IMG/VR virus record: IMGVR_UViG_3300037882_003336
Span: 1 to 64,000 of that record
DNA: 64,000 bases
DNA from: a virus
Direction: 5' to 3' (one strand)
Position 1 is the first letter of the stretch. Each line of letters begins with the position of its first letter. The notes beneath the pieces were generated by a model that searched no databases, had not been told where the DNA came from, and worked only from the letters and a program-made list of their open reading frames with translations. Both the position numbers and the translations under genes were made by a program. Shown one piece after another: positions 32,769 through 41,060 of this stretch.

Positions 32769-33190
32769 GCGACTTCGACCCCGAAAACAGGTTCCAGCAG
32801 GTCTTTTCGTTTCTCCAAAACATCTGGAAAAAACTGGAGAAGATCGAGAAACTCGTGGAGAAGGTGGCGCGTGAGATACCGGAGCCGGTTCCACACTACA
32901 AACCGGGCGTGCCGGACCACCTGAAGTCGATGTTTCGGTCACCCGCTGACGCGTCCAACGAGACGTCCAAAGCGTTTGAGGAACTGGAGGCGACAATTAA
33001 AGATTGGAAGCCAGCTTCGATACCGGGATGGGCGATAGAGCACAAAAAGATCCGGATTGGCACGAACCACCTTGGGACGTACGTCGTGGAGTGCCCACCG
33101 CGTTTCACGGATCGCCAGAGGACCGGCGTCGCGATTGCTCTTTACAACGCGCTCCTGCAGTACGAGGAAAAGCTCAAAAGCGAGTTTTAG
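32765..33190 (+). CDS. Coiled-coil protein on the plus strand
   Basis: 141 residues from the ATG at 32765 (MSDFDPENRFQQVFSFLQNI). Residues 15-40 form a heptad helix (WKKLEKIEKLVEKVAREIPE). The C-terminal half is a small alpha/beta domain (HKKIRIGTNHLGTYVVECPP, TGVAIALYNALLQYEEKLK). It is convergent with the 33187 gene (4-base overlap). Together with 32589 it forms a two-gene plus-strand insert. No family recognised. Confidence 0.65.
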   Translation: MSDFDPENRFQQVFSFLQNIWKKLEKIEKLVEKVAREIPEPVPHYKPGVPDHLKSMFRSPADASNETSKAFEELEATIKDWKPASIPGWAIEHKKIRIGTNHLGTYVVECPPRFTDRQRTGVAIALYNALLQYEEKLKSEF

Positions 33191-33555
33191 AGCTTGGTGG
33201 AAAGCACGTTCTCGGGAAGCCCCCACTGGGCAATGGCATGCTGCAGGAACTCAACGCGGATGCGTTGCCGAACCGCTGCCGTGTGGACCGCGTAGTCGCT
33301 GTCGTCGTCTTCCATCCACGCTTCGACTGCCGCATCGTACTCTCGGGTACCTTCCGCGTACCCGCCATGGTTGGGAAACTCTGGCTCACTTGTCGAGACA
33401 TCCAGGTTATCGACTGCCGCAAGGAGGTTGGACCGTTTGATGGCGTCCTTGATCACCATGACATCGCGACCACCAAGATGGCGCTGGAGAAGCCGGATGC
33501 CGGAATCACTGGTCTGGTATTCAGCTTCAAGGAGTTTCTGTGCGAGCGTGCTCAT
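33187..33555 (-). CDS. Small protein with capsid-targeting leader
   Basis: 122 residues. The leader MSTLAQKLLE ends at Glu10 before Ala and is almost the same as in the 4165 gene. The mature part holds a helical module (GIRLLQRHLGGRDVMVIKDA) and an acidic middle (AVEAWMEDDDSDYAVHTAAV). No family recognised. It is the last gene of a run of three leader-bearing genes (33187-35989). Probably packaged in the head. Confidence 0.7.
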   Translation of the reverse strand: MSTLAQKLLEAEYQTSDSGIRLLQRHLGGRDVMVIKDAIKRSNLLAAVDNLDVSTSEPEFPNHGGYAEGTREYDAAVEAWMEDDDSDYAVHTAAVRQRIRVEFLQHAIAQWGLPENVLSTKL

Positions 33556-33560
33556 AAAGG

Positions 33561-33923
33561 TTAGGCGGCTGTGAATAGGTCCGTGGAGTCAGCCCACGTT
33601 TCTTTGTTGCTTTTGACGTGGCTGGCGTACTCTGAGCGCCACCGTTTCATCGTGTCTTCACGTGATAAAAAGCGCTTCTCGGGACTCAAGAACCCTTCCT
33701 CGTAGTCAATTTCGCCGTCGTATTCCCGATTCATGCAGGCGTCAAACGCTTCGTCATAGGTGAAGCCAAGATACTGATAAAACTCCATCCACGCATCCGC
33801 GTGGGTTTGGTGGGTGAACAACCTCTGCCCATCTGGCGTCGGGACTTTGATGGCGGCTTCCCACCCATAGTCCATGAGCGTGCTTTCCACCACTACCTGG
33901 GTGATGCGCTCGTGCAGCTTCAT
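33561..33923 (-). CDS. Small protein with probable capsid-targeting leader
   Basis: 120 residues. The leader MKLHERITQVVVE ends at Glu13 before Ser; Val instead of Leu/Ile at -3 makes it a weaker site. The start MKLxERI matches the gene at 61228 (MKLYERIMLE). The mature part is rich in Trp, Tyr and acidic residues (AWMEFYQYLGFTYDEAFDAC; EYDGEIDYEEGFLSPEKRF). Overlaps the SWIM-finger gene by ATGA. Function unknown. Confidence 0.65.
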   Translation of the reverse strand: MKLHERITQVVVESTLMDYGWEAAIKVPTPDGQRLFTHQTHADAWMEFYQYLGFTYDEAFDACMNREYDGEIDYEEGFLSPEKRFLSREDTMKRWRSEYASHVKSNKETWADSTDLFTAA

Positions 33924-35989
33924 AGCTTGGTGGTACGGCGGCGGCTCCGCTCGCGAGCGCTATCGGGTGGGTCGGGGGTGTCGGTCTTTTTGAAGAGCCG
34001 ATCTCCAAAGTTGGCCTTCTGGAATGCGGTGTCGCTGCACATGTCGGCAATTGCAGCCAAGTGCTTGCAAAGGCTGAGTTGTTGCAGTGGATTGGTGCGG
34101 ACGGGTGGCGCGTTGCCAGCGCCGATCGGCTGTGGTGCTACCCCCTTCTGAGCCAGTGCGTAGTGCCAACGGTACCGGAAGTCTGGGCAGGTGCACTGGC
34201 ACTCCACATCCGAAGCGTCAAAGGCGGTCCGCCATGGTTCACCAGCGGTTGCCACCATCGCCATGATACCGCGCTTTTTGCGCTTGAACTGAATGAAACC
34301 GGATTGCCACTCTCCGGTGGTGCATCGAGTCGTGCGGGTTTTGACGCTGAATCGCAAGGTGGCGACACCATCTGGAGCCCACCGGATACGGGGGCGACCT
34401 GTGAAGACGAACCGAGAGTTCTCGCGGCGACCACGCACCGACGGGTCGTACAGCCATACTCCACCCACTCGCACCAGACCACCGTGGAGGTACCGACCGT
34501 TTGCGCTGGTCAGATCCAGCATACGCTTGAGCGTGACCTCATTGAGTTCCTGTGACTCCCGGAGTTGGCTCAGCAGGTCCACTTCCGCTCCCGCCTTGAG
34601 TTCGGCAGTGAGGTCCACCTTGGTTCCGTCGGGCAGCAGGAGGTCTTTTGGTCCACGTGCCAGCAGGTGGTAAAACCCGTTCGCCCCGGCACGCTTCAGA
34701 GTAGCCGAACCACCATTTTGGAGGTGACGCACCACTCGACCAACCAGGAGTTCGCGGTTGCCCGTGAGATTGTTCTTGGTGATCGTGGCGACCGTTTGCT
34801 GTCTCGGTTGCCAGATTTGGTCGCGCTGTTTCCACGCGTCGATCCGATCGAGCTTGAGCCACGGGATGTCGCGGCGTTGGTCATACTGGTTGACAAGGTG
34901 GAGGAATCTCACGAGGTTTTCCTCGTCCTTCGGACCCATCTGGGCGAACGCCTGATTGACTTGGATCGGGTTGTACAGCATCCCCCTCAGCTGTCCCAAC
35001 ATCTGACCAATCTGGGCAGGCGAATGGAGACTGCCGTTGTCGATGAGCTTCAGCACGTCGTCCAGCACGTTGGCACTACTCGGCTGATCGTTGTCCGACA
35101 GAAAGTCGCTAGGGTTGAACCACGACAACCCGTTGGTGTCGGCAAACACCGAGAACCACTTGAGGACGCGTTGGATGACCTCCTGGGTCTTGGGGTCGCT
35201 TTTGCTGGAGATCAGCGCGGCGTTGTAGGAACTGGTGTTGAAAAGCGACTGGAGGATGCCTTGGTCGATCCCACGGAAGTCGTTGGGGTCGTTCAGGATA
35301 CCCTGCTGGTACGCCTGCAGGAGGTTGTCCCACTCGGGTCCGTCTTCGAACCGGTCCAAAAAGACCTTGAGGCCGAAAGTCTGGCTGGAAACAAGGTTCT
35401 TGAGACTGTGGAACTGGTAGCAGTCACCCGTGGAGTCCACAAACCCCACCTTCTCCACGTCGTCGGTCTGCAGCTTGATGTGCTGCGGCTCTTGCACTTT
35501 GTTGCCCTCAAGCTCCGACACGAACTCATCCCAGTAGTGCGGGAGTTGACCCTTGCCACCCTTGGTGCCAAATAGCCCGGTGGACGGGCTGGCCAACACG
35601 AAGAAACTCCACTTCTGACCAAACAGGGACGTCTGGAGGCTCTGACACGCCTTCAAGCACTCGTCGGTGCCGGGTTTGAAGAGCCCTTCCCGAAGCTGGT
35701 AGATCATGTCGGGGAGCCACGGCAAGTGACCACCCAGGGCTTTCCAATGCACCACCAGAGGCCACACGGGGAGCAGGAGTCCGCGTTGCTGGATCTTCAC
35801 CTCTTCATTCCCACGCCCCATCCATAGTGTCCGGATGCCGGGTTGATATCGCTCAACCTGATAAGATTGGTGAATTGGGAGCTTCACATACGTGTCGCCA
35901 TCTGGAATCATCCAGTACCCAATCATGGGTCCACTGGCGGATTCTACCAGCCGATGCCTGATCTTAACGTTGTCTTCAAGAAGCAGCAT
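33920..35989 (-). CDS. SWIM-zinc-finger protein, possible internal virion protein
   Basis: 689 residues from the ATG at 35989; a start at 36019 would overlap the upstream gene more. The N-terminus has LLE at 3-5 and LVE at 14-16 before Ser, matching the leader pattern. Residues ~596-642 are a SWIM-type zinc finger: CQCTCPDFRYR followed about 35 residues later by CKHLAAI (CxC...CxH). SWIM fingers bind DNA or proteins. The rest has long helical parts (GILQSLFNTSSYNAALISSK; SANVLDDVLKLIDNGSLHSP) and an RGRRENSRFVFTGRPRIRW stretch. It ends in an Arg/Lys-rich tail. As a large packaged DNA-binding protein it could enter the cell with the genome. Confidence 0.7.
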   Translation of the reverse strand: MLLLEDNVKIRHRLVESASGPMIGYWMIPDGDTYVKLPIHQSYQVERYQPGIRTLWMGRGNEEVKIQQRGLLLPVWPLVVHWKALGGHLPWLPDMIYQLREGLFKPGTDECLKACQSLQTSLFGQKWSFFVLASPSTGLFGTKGGKGQLPHYWDEFVSELEGNKVQEPQHIKLQTDDVEKVGFVDSTGDCYQFHSLKNLVSSQTFGLKVFLDRFEDGPEWDNLLQAYQQGILNDPNDFRGIDQGILQSLFNTSSYNAALISSKSDPKTQEVIQRVLKWFSVFADTNGLSWFNPSDFLSDNDQPSSANVLDDVLKLIDNGSLHSPAQIGQMLGQLRGMLYNPIQVNQAFAQMGPKDEENLVRFLHLVNQYDQRRDIPWLKLDRIDAWKQRDQIWQPRQQTVATITKNNLTGNRELLVGRVVRHLQNGGSATLKRAGANGFYHLLARGPKDLLLPDGTKVDLTAELKAGAEVDLLSQLRESQELNEVTLKRMLDLTSANGRYLHGGLVRVGGVWLYDPSVRGRRENSRFVFTGRPRIRWAPDGVATLRFSVKTRTTRCTTGEWQSGFIQFKRKKRGIMAMVATAGEPWRTAFDASDVECQCTCPDFRYRWHYALAQKGVAPQPIGAGNAPPVRTNPLQQLSLCKHLAAIADMCSDTAFQKANFGDRLFKKTDTPDPPDSARERSRRRTTKL

Positions 35990-36989
35990 TGTATCCCTCG
36001 GAAAGCAAGCGGGATACAACCAGTTCGGCGGACTCTACCCGCAAAGTGCGCCGACACCAACGCAGAACGTGCCGTTCGACGGCTTCATTCGAAAAGTGGT
36101 TGACGGCAGCTTCGCCAATCGCGGCAGCTGGATCGGAATGCCCATCCAGATTGGCGGCTTCCTGATGAAGCGCGTGGGCGTCTTGCCGACCGTAGGTGCT
36201 GTTCAGATAGTTGACGATAGTCTGCTCGTCCAAGCCCTGAGAGCCGTCGTTGCAGAACACGTTCACCACCTTTTTCATGACGTACCGGGCGTCACTGTCG
36301 TTCAGCTTGAACAGGGTCTTGATGGAGCCACCGAATCCGAGCCCCGGCTTGAGCAAATACTCACCGTGGTTGAGCCCCGGATGCGGCTCGACCGATTCTC
36401 CGAGCCCTCTGATGTCGGTCTTCACGATAGTCAAGTTGGGGTTGCGACGGCGGAACTGGCGGACCGCCTCTTTGATGGCCTGTCTCCGGGAACCAGAAAA
36501 GCCGTCCAAGGACACCTTGGAGACACCTTTCTGCCCCTTGGCGGTTACCCAACCGATTTTGGCGCAGGCGCTCTCCTTGATACCGGACACAAAGTCGGGG
36601 CTATCGGAACTGAAATAGCGCGGCGAACCGGGTTCGACCTCACCGTCTCCGGCCTGCTGGGGTTGTTGTGAACCACCGTCGGCATCGAGAAGCTGGTAGA
36701 ACAGGTACGGCATCTGGTCGAGGAACCGGTTGAGTTCCTTGACGACAGTTTCAAGCGGACCTTGGAAGTGCGCGTCAGACTCTCCCTCAATCTCCGCGTA
36801 AACGTCACCCGGCGAATCAGCGGGTGGCTGAATCTTCACCATGATGTCGCGGAACCCCTGACCTTCCTTGGAAAAGCACCGGACTTGGTGGTTCAGCTGG
36901 CTGGTGCTTTCGAGATCACGCGGCGAGAACACCGACTTGCGAGCGGTGGCGCAGGCATCTCGGCATTGCTGCACGGTGAAAAGTGACAT
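35976..36989 (-). CDS. Unknown large protein next to the SWIM-finger gene
   Basis: 337 residues (MSLFTVQQCRDACATARKSV ...). A core near 130-200 carries GVSKVSLDGFSGSRRQAIKE and NLTIVKTDIRGLGESVEPHP; a later helical segment has YVMKKVVNVFCNDGSQGLDE and QTIVNYLNSTYGRQDAHAL. It sits between two similar-sized unknown genes and overlaps the SWIM gene by 14 bases. Family not recognised; probably works with its neighbours as virion or ejected protein. Confidence 0.65.
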   Translation of the reverse strand: MSLFTVQQCRDACATARKSVFSPRDLESTSQLNHQVRCFSKEGQGFRDIMVKIQPPADSPGDVYAEIEGESDAHFQGPLETVVKELNRFLDQMPYLFYQLLDADGGSQQPQQAGDGEVEPGSPRYFSSDSPDFVSGIKESACAKIGWVTAKGQKGVSKVSLDGFSGSRRQAIKEAVRQFRRRNPNLTIVKTDIRGLGESVEPHPGLNHGEYLLKPGLGFGGSIKTLFKLNDSDARYVMKKVVNVFCNDGSQGLDEQTIVNYLNSTYGRQDAHALHQEAANLDGHSDPAAAIGEAAVNHFSNEAVERHVLRWCRRTLRVESAELVVSRLLSEGYNAAS

Positions 36990-37909
36990 CAGATAGGGCG
37001 CGAGAGGGCTTCGTTGATGTTGGCAACGGTGCGATTGCGGAGCTTGGACCCGGTGTCATCCGTGGTCGTCTTCTCGTGGTCGTCCTGTTCCTTCTTGTTG
37101 AAGTCGTCGTTCTTGAGGAACAGCCACTCGTTGGACCCCAACACGCCGTCTGGCGATGGCTTGAGGCCGCGCTTGACCAGCACATATCCGAGCTTGTCGG
37201 TGATACGGGTCACCCAGTCGGTGACACCCTGGAATTCGCGGGCCATCTTGTCGCAATCGGCAGCGCCAAGCGTCAGATAGACGCCGTTGCTGAGGCCGCG
37301 CCATTCGAGCGGCTTGACACCACACTCCCGGCTGAAAGCCTTGATGAAGGCGGCGTGGTCCCATGGGTCCTCGTCCCGCTCACCGGCTTTGGCGACCGAA
37401 CTTGCCTTGCTGAAAGCCTTTGGCTTCTCCTGTTTCAGCTTGTGCTGGTTGGTCTCTTCCCAGAGTGTTTGCAGGGTGACTCGGACCACCGATTCGTCGA
37501 GGTTCCCTTGCTGGGTGGCCTTGAGAATGCGCTTGGCGGCGGCAGCTTGGCGCACCACGATGGTCTCCAAGAGGTTCGTGGGATTCTTGCGGAAGAAGCG
37601 GAGCAGGTGTCCGGACTCTTGGCAATATTGGCGGGTGAGTGACCGGCTGGAACGCACCAGATGGCGACGGAGGGATTCAATCGACCCAACGGCTTCGTTG
37701 ATCGCGGCCAAGTGGGTTTTAGCGGCTTCCTCATTGACCACGTTGCCCCACGCTTCCAGAGCTTCCGGGTTTTCCTGTTCCATGAGTTGCGCAAGCACGC
37801 GCTCCTGGTTGTCGGACTCGCTCAGATAGTCGAGGCGACCGGGGGCCGACAAGATAGCCCAGGCTAGTGCTGAGATTGGAGTCTCAGAGATGGAGAAGTT
37901 GGGCGGCAT
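36989..37909 (-). CDS. Unknown helical protein
   Basis: 306 residues (MPPNFSISETPISALAWAIL ...). ISE at 7-9 before Thr and LSE at ~29-31 before Ser are gp21-type sites, so a leader is possible. The first 170 residues are strongly helical (EQENPEALEAWGNVVNEEAA; RQAAAAKRILKATQQGN). A small domain near 195-265 has ECGVKPLEWRGLSNGVYLTL and VTRITDKLGYVLVKRGLKP. Abuts the 35976 and 37909 genes by one base each. Unknown role. Confidence 0.65.
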   Translation of the reverse strand: MPPNFSISETPISALAWAILSAPGRLDYLSESDNQERVLAQLMEQENPEALEAWGNVVNEEAAKTHLAAINEAVGSIESLRRHLVRSSRSLTRQYCQESGHLLRFFRKNPTNLLETIVVRQAAAAKRILKATQQGNLDESVVRVTLQTLWEETNQHKLKQEKPKAFSKASSVAKAGERDEDPWDHAAFIKAFSRECGVKPLEWRGLSNGVYLTLGAADCDKMAREFQGVTDWVTRITDKLGYVLVKRGLKPSPDGVLGSNEWLFLKNDDFNKKEQDDHEKTTTDDTGSKLRNRTVANINEALSRPI

Positions 37910-38280
37910 TACGCGGTTGGGTAGGGGTAGATGGTGAAGGCTTCCGCTGGATCGTCGGCGAACGAAGAGTGGAGGGACACTTCAATGGAGCCATCCACGC
38001 CCAGTATGACGAGGCGAAGCTGCACAGAACTCGTGATTTTGGCGTTGTGAATCGCGTTAGCAGCGAGTTCAAAGTTGGTGACGGTGTCTTCCCCGACCGT
38101 GAACGTCTTGTCGGTCCAAGTGGCTCCACCGTTGGACGACTCTTGGTACTTGTAGGTGATCGCACTACCCGACTGGGAGCGCAACGAGATCAGCACCCCG
38201 GATGGATCGGGAGCAATCCAGACGACGACGGGCGTGAGCGTTGTCGGCACGTCCTTGATGAAGCTGCGCGTTGTGACCAT
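37909..38280 (-). CDS. Beta-sandwich virion protein candidate
   Basis: 123 residues (MVTTRSFIKDVPTTLTPVVV ...). Alternating strands (SGVLISLRSQSGSAITYKYQ, QLRLVILGVDGSIEVSLHSS) suggest an Ig-like sandwich. It lies between the tail-type gene 38302 and the helical genes. No known motif; a minor tail or decoration protein by composition and place. Confidence 0.6.
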   Translation of the reverse strand: MVTTRSFIKDVPTTLTPVVVWIAPDPSGVLISLRSQSGSAITYKYQESSNGGATWTDKTFTVGEDTVTNFELAANAIHNAKITSSVQLRLVILGVDGSIEVSLHSSFADDPAEAFTIYPYPTA

Positions 38281-38301
38281 GACAATAAGTAGGAGACGGA
38301 A

Positions 38302-38853
38302 CTACCCGCCCACTTGATAGAACTTGCTGGCGATTGCCTCACTTGTAATCCAGTTGGAGTCCGCGACCACGTCAACCAGTTTGCCGTCGTAGGATGGCAG
38401 CATCCGGAACACCCCCGAGAAGGTGGCAACGATTGGCACCATTACCCCACCCTCCAGAGTGAACGGCTTTTGTCCGATCGCTGACCCAGTGAGCAAAATA
38501 CCCTTGGTGTTGACGGAGTTAGACAGGATGAGACGCCCAGGTTTGGGTGGCCCCAGCACACCCTGTTCCGTGCCTTGGGTCGGCGCTACCAGCTGGTGAA
38601 GCGTGATCATGTGCTGACGGAGCGTCGCCGTATCCTTGACGGTCACGCCAGCAGCCAGCGTGAAGCGGAACGGAAACTCCATCATGCGAGTGCCCCGGTA
38701 GTACAGGGCACTCTGCGTTGCGATGCTGGAGACGTTTTCGCTCCAATCGGCTTCGCGGGACAGTTCGATCTGGTCCATCCCGAAAATCGGGATCATGCGA
38801 TCGGACGACGAACCGTCAAGTCCTATGTAGCCTTGTGGGATAACACTGGTCAC
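38302..38853 (-). CDS. Baseplate / tail-tube-associated protein candidate
   Basis: 183 residues from a GTG start directly after the U-run of a terminator. The pattern MMEFPFRFTLAAGV, then a helix (TATLRQHMITLHQLVAP), then PPKPGRLILSNSVNTKGILL is one I associate with gp53-like baseplate proteins and similar tail proteins of contractile phages, here without a LysM domain. The tail tube gene is 1.2 kb away. Assignment is from pattern memory and context, not from a clear motif. Confidence 0.5.
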   Translation of the reverse strand: MTSVIPQGYIGLDGSSSDRMIPIFGMDQIELSREADWSENVSSIATQSALYYRGTRMMEFPFRFTLAAGVTVKDTATLRQHMITLHQLVAPTQGTEQGVLGPPKPGRLILSNSVNTKGILLTGSAIGQKPFTLEGGVMVPIVATFSGVFRMLPSYDGKLVDVVADSNWITSEAIASKFYQVGG

Positions 38854-38856
38854 CCC

Positions 38857-38879
38857 AATAAAAAGCGCCTACGGCGGCT
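38857..38879 (-). terminator. Intrinsic terminator of the 38880-40057 operon
   Basis: Directly after the TAG of the 38880 gene the minus strand reads AGCCGCC, GTA, GGCGCT, TTTTATT. The stem has one bulged C, a three-base loop and a U-run. This closes the three-gene unit that begins at the promoter 40063-40091. The GTG of the next gene lies four bases past the U-run. Confidence 0.8.
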
Positions 38880-39317
38880 CTACTCGTCGATCCTCTCGAA
38901 ATAATCCCGCGACACCGATTGATCACCGGTCTGGATCGCGGCAATCACTGCCTTCACTCGGTCCATCGGTAGGTTGTGTTCGGTACCCCAGTTTGATGGG
39001 TCCATGTCCTGTACGGAGCACAACCGATAGCTGTCGCAGGTCACCGAGTCGTCACCTTCACCGCTTTCCTCGTCGTACGCGCTGTCTTCCCCTCCCCTCC
39101 AGTATACCCCGAGAAGATAGCCACCAAGGTCTTCAATGTCAAACCGCCACAGTTCGTCCCCCTCTTCCACTGACGTGTTTGGAGGCAACAAGGCGAACGC
39201 ACCCCAATAAGAGTCGGCCCTCTCGTATCCAAGGTCCCACAGCGCCCAGTCTTTCAGGTCAGTCGCTTCAGTGAGTGGGAAGAGAGTTTCTTCGATCCGT
39301 TTGGTGAGGTTGCTCAT
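38880..39317 (-). CDS. Acidic protein with capsid-targeting leader
   Basis: 145 residues. Two sites fit: IEE at 8-10 before Thr and LTE at 15-17 before Ala (MSNLTKRIEETLFPLTEATD). The mature part is acidic (EDSAYDEESGEGDDSVTCDS) and aromatic (DSYWGAFALLPPNTSVEEG). An acidic injected protein could mimic DNA, but nothing else supports that. Last gene of a three-gene leader operon with its own promoter and terminator. Confidence 0.7.
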   Translation of the reverse strand: MSNLTKRIEETLFPLTEATDLKDWALWDLGYERADSYWGAFALLPPNTSVEEGDELWRFDIEDLGGYLLGVYWRGGEDSAYDEESGEGDDSVTCDSYRLCSVQDMDPSNWGTEHNLPMDRVKAVIAAIQTGDQSVSRDYFERIDE

Positions 39318-39323
39318 GGCGAT

Positions 39324-39665
39324 TTACGACAGATACCGCTTCAGTTCGTCCAGCGCCTCTTGGAAAGAGGCCGTATCGGTGAGGTCGATGAACGCCTCAG
39401 CCTCACCTTCAAGTTCTTCGGCCCGCAGTTGCGTGGCTTGGTCAATGCTGTTGTTGGCAGCGATCGAGTCACCCAAGGCAGGAATAACGTCGTTGAACTT
39501 CTCACCTGCGATGAGCTTTTCAAGCACCGATGTCACGACGGACGGCTTGGCCTGCCAGATGACTGTCTTGGAAACCCCAAACGCAACGGCGAGCAGGATG
39601 TCTTCCTCAGGTGCAACGGCTTCGGGTGATCCAAGGGTTTCGGTGATTTTGGAGATAAGGCTCAT
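39324..39665 (-). CDS. Small protein with capsid-targeting leader
   Basis: 113 residues from the ATG at 39665. The leader MSLISKITE ends at Glu9 before Thr. The mature part is helical, acidic and Ala-rich (DILLAVAFGVSKTVIWQAKP; LRAEELEGEAEAFIDL). No family recognised. The leader shares KITE with the gene at 60728 and RITE with 39668, while mature parts differ. Confidence 0.7.
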   Translation of the reverse strand: MSLISKITETLGSPEAVAPEEDILLAVAFGVSKTVIWQAKPSVVTSVLEKLIAGEKFNDVIPALGDSIAANNSIDQATQLRAEELEGEAEAFIDLTDTASFQEALDELKRYLS

Positions 39666-39667
39666 GG

Positions 39668-40057
39668 TCAGATGTGTTTGAGTGCGGCTTCCCACTCGCT
39701 CACAAGCAGAGAAATCGAGTAGGCTTGGACATTCCCGTAGTTGGTCTGCTCGTTGTTTGGGTCTCCTTTCAGCATCCCGATGACGAGACGGCGGAAGTTG
39801 GTGGGGAACTCAAACTGGTACGACAGCGGGGCGAGGTGGTTTGGTCCGCGTTCCGGGGTGATCCATGCCTGAATGTACCCATTGGCCCGCTGAGTGGTCA
39901 CACCGCGCACCCGGAGCTTGGCTGATGGAATGCGGAATGCGTGGGACAGCCTCCGCTTCAGTTCGACCGTAGAGATCTGGGCGGGGGCGGCTGGCACAGC
40001 CTCTGGTGCTGGCACGTCCGCCTCAAGCTCTTCGGTGATTCTGGTGGTGAGGCTCAT
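39668..40057 (-). CDS. Protein with capsid-targeting leader, leaderless start
   Basis: 129 residues. The leader MSLTTRITE ends at Glu9, before Glu. An Ala/Pro linker follows (APEAVPAAPAQISTVELKR), then a small alpha/beta domain (AFRIPSAKLRVRGVTTQRA; YIQAWITPERGPNHLAPLS). First gene of the operon behind the promoter at 40063, so this packaged-protein set is also made early, as T4 internal proteins are. Function unknown. Confidence 0.7.
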   Translation of the reverse strand: MSLTTRITEELEADVPAPEAVPAAPAQISTVELKRRLSHAFRIPSAKLRVRGVTTQRANGYIQAWITPERGPNHLAPLSYQFEFPTNFRRLVIGMLKGDPNNEQTNYGNVQAYSISLLVSEWEAALKHI

Positions 40058-40062
40058 GGCGA

Positions 40063-40091
40063 ACTATAACACGAGACTTGAAGCTTGTCAA
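40063..40091 (-). promoter_or_regulatory. Sigma70 promoter giving a leaderless mRNA
   Basis: Minus strand TTGACA (40091-40086), 17-base spacer ending TCGTGT, TATAGT (40068-40063), five bases to the ATG at 40057. It drives the three leader-bearing genes ended by the terminator at 38857. Confidence 0.9.
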
Positions 40092-40102
40092 GTCAACCGC
40101 TG

Positions 40103-40669
40103 TTAGCGGTACATCCGGCGCGGAACCGCAATGTCAACGCTCATTTCCAAGCGGATCATGCTGTTATCGTCGGAGTCGTGGTCGAGGTCGTCGTAGTCGA
40201 GCACCGTTGGCCACACGCCCTGCAGATCCCATACCCGGTCGTTGTATGGCTCAAGGCCAACCGCACCGGGGAACCCGTTCACCACTGGAGCGCCCGGAGG
40301 GAGCAACATGAGTTCGGCGGTCTTCTTGTAGTTGCCGACGAAGTTGATGCCGCCAGTGGCCGGATTGAAGACGGTCCGCTTCCAGTCCGACAGGACACCC
40401 AGGATGTCGTTGTCAAGGTAGTCGTGGAAGGAGAGGGCGACGTTGCTTTGCGGCTCCAAGGAACCCGCGAAAAACACCGTTTGGTTGAAATATTTGATGC
40501 CCTTCTTCGACAGTTGGACTGGCGGAATCTTGGCGGATTTGAGCGAAAGGACCAAACGTTCCGTTTGTCCAAGGCCCGCGATGACCAAAGCGAAGTTGGC
40601 TTTGACTTGCGGGGTGTAAGATCCCGCTTGAGCCATCAAGCTGTGACCAGCAAAGTTGGAGATGATCAT
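40103..40669 (-). CDS. Tail tube protein, T4 gp19-like
   Basis: 188 residues (T4 gp19: 163) from the ATG at 40669; MAQAGSYTPQ at residue 12 is an alternative start. gp19-type features: a central strand-loop-helix with SLKSAKIPPVQLSKKGIKYF, FAGSLEPQSNVALSFHDYL, then ILGVLSDWKRTVFNPATGG and the closing VWPTVLDYDDLDHDSDDN with MSVDIAVPR. The protein forms the inner tube through which DNA passes; its presence argues for a contractile tail. No sheath gene was seen near it. It lies upstream of the leader operon promoter and probably has late expression. Confidence 0.82.
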   Translation of the reverse strand: MIISNFAGHSLMAQAGSYTPQVKANFALVIAGLGQTERLVLSLKSAKIPPVQLSKKGIKYFNQTVFFAGSLEPQSNVALSFHDYLDNDILGVLSDWKRTVFNPATGGINFVGNYKKTAELMLLPPGAPVVNGFPGAVGLEPYNDRVWDLQGVWPTVLDYDDLDHDSDDNSMIRLEMSVDIAVPRRMYR

Positions 40670-40727
40670 TGGTGTAAGAGGCGACGAGCCTTGCACCAAT
40701 AGATAGGGGTCTCGATGTGCGCACGTC

Positions 40728-41027
40728 TTAGAAGACGATGGACGTGTGTCTGAGTCCCTTCCACGCTTCCAGTTTGGCAACGATCCCAGAGCAGGTCTTC
40801 GGCTTCACATGCCCAGCCTCACCACCCTCCAACACGGAATACGCTGACCAGACAAAGTCTCTGGCGAAGTCCAACAAGTCTTCTGGTGGTTCAGAGTCCA
40901 CGAAGGTCACCATCTGAATAGCATGCAGGATGTTGAGATACGCCAGTGGTCTGGGCACTATGCCGACCAAAACCGCCTTTGCCAGAGTCCTAAAAGCCTG
41001 GATCTTTAGAGCGTCTTCGTGCTTCAT
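40728..41027 (-). CDS. Unknown small helical protein
   Basis: 99 residues (MKHEDALKIQAFRTLAKAVL ...). Helical with a hydrophobic core (VGIVPRPLAYLNILHAIQMV) and an acidic middle (VDSEPPEDLLDFARDFVWSA). The gene is divergent from the PLD-like gene with a 33-base gap. Unknown function. Confidence 0.6.
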   Translation of the reverse strand: MKHEDALKIQAFRTLAKAVLVGIVPRPLAYLNILHAIQMVTFVDSEPPEDLLDFARDFVWSAYSVLEGGEAGHVKPKTCSGIVAKLEAWKGLRHTSIVF

Positions 41028-41060
41028 ACAAACCGACAGAAATCCTAGGGTTCTTACCGA

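Noticed and set aside
34565-35575. 336-codon plus-strand frame
   Set aside because: Antisense shadow of the SWIM-finger gene.
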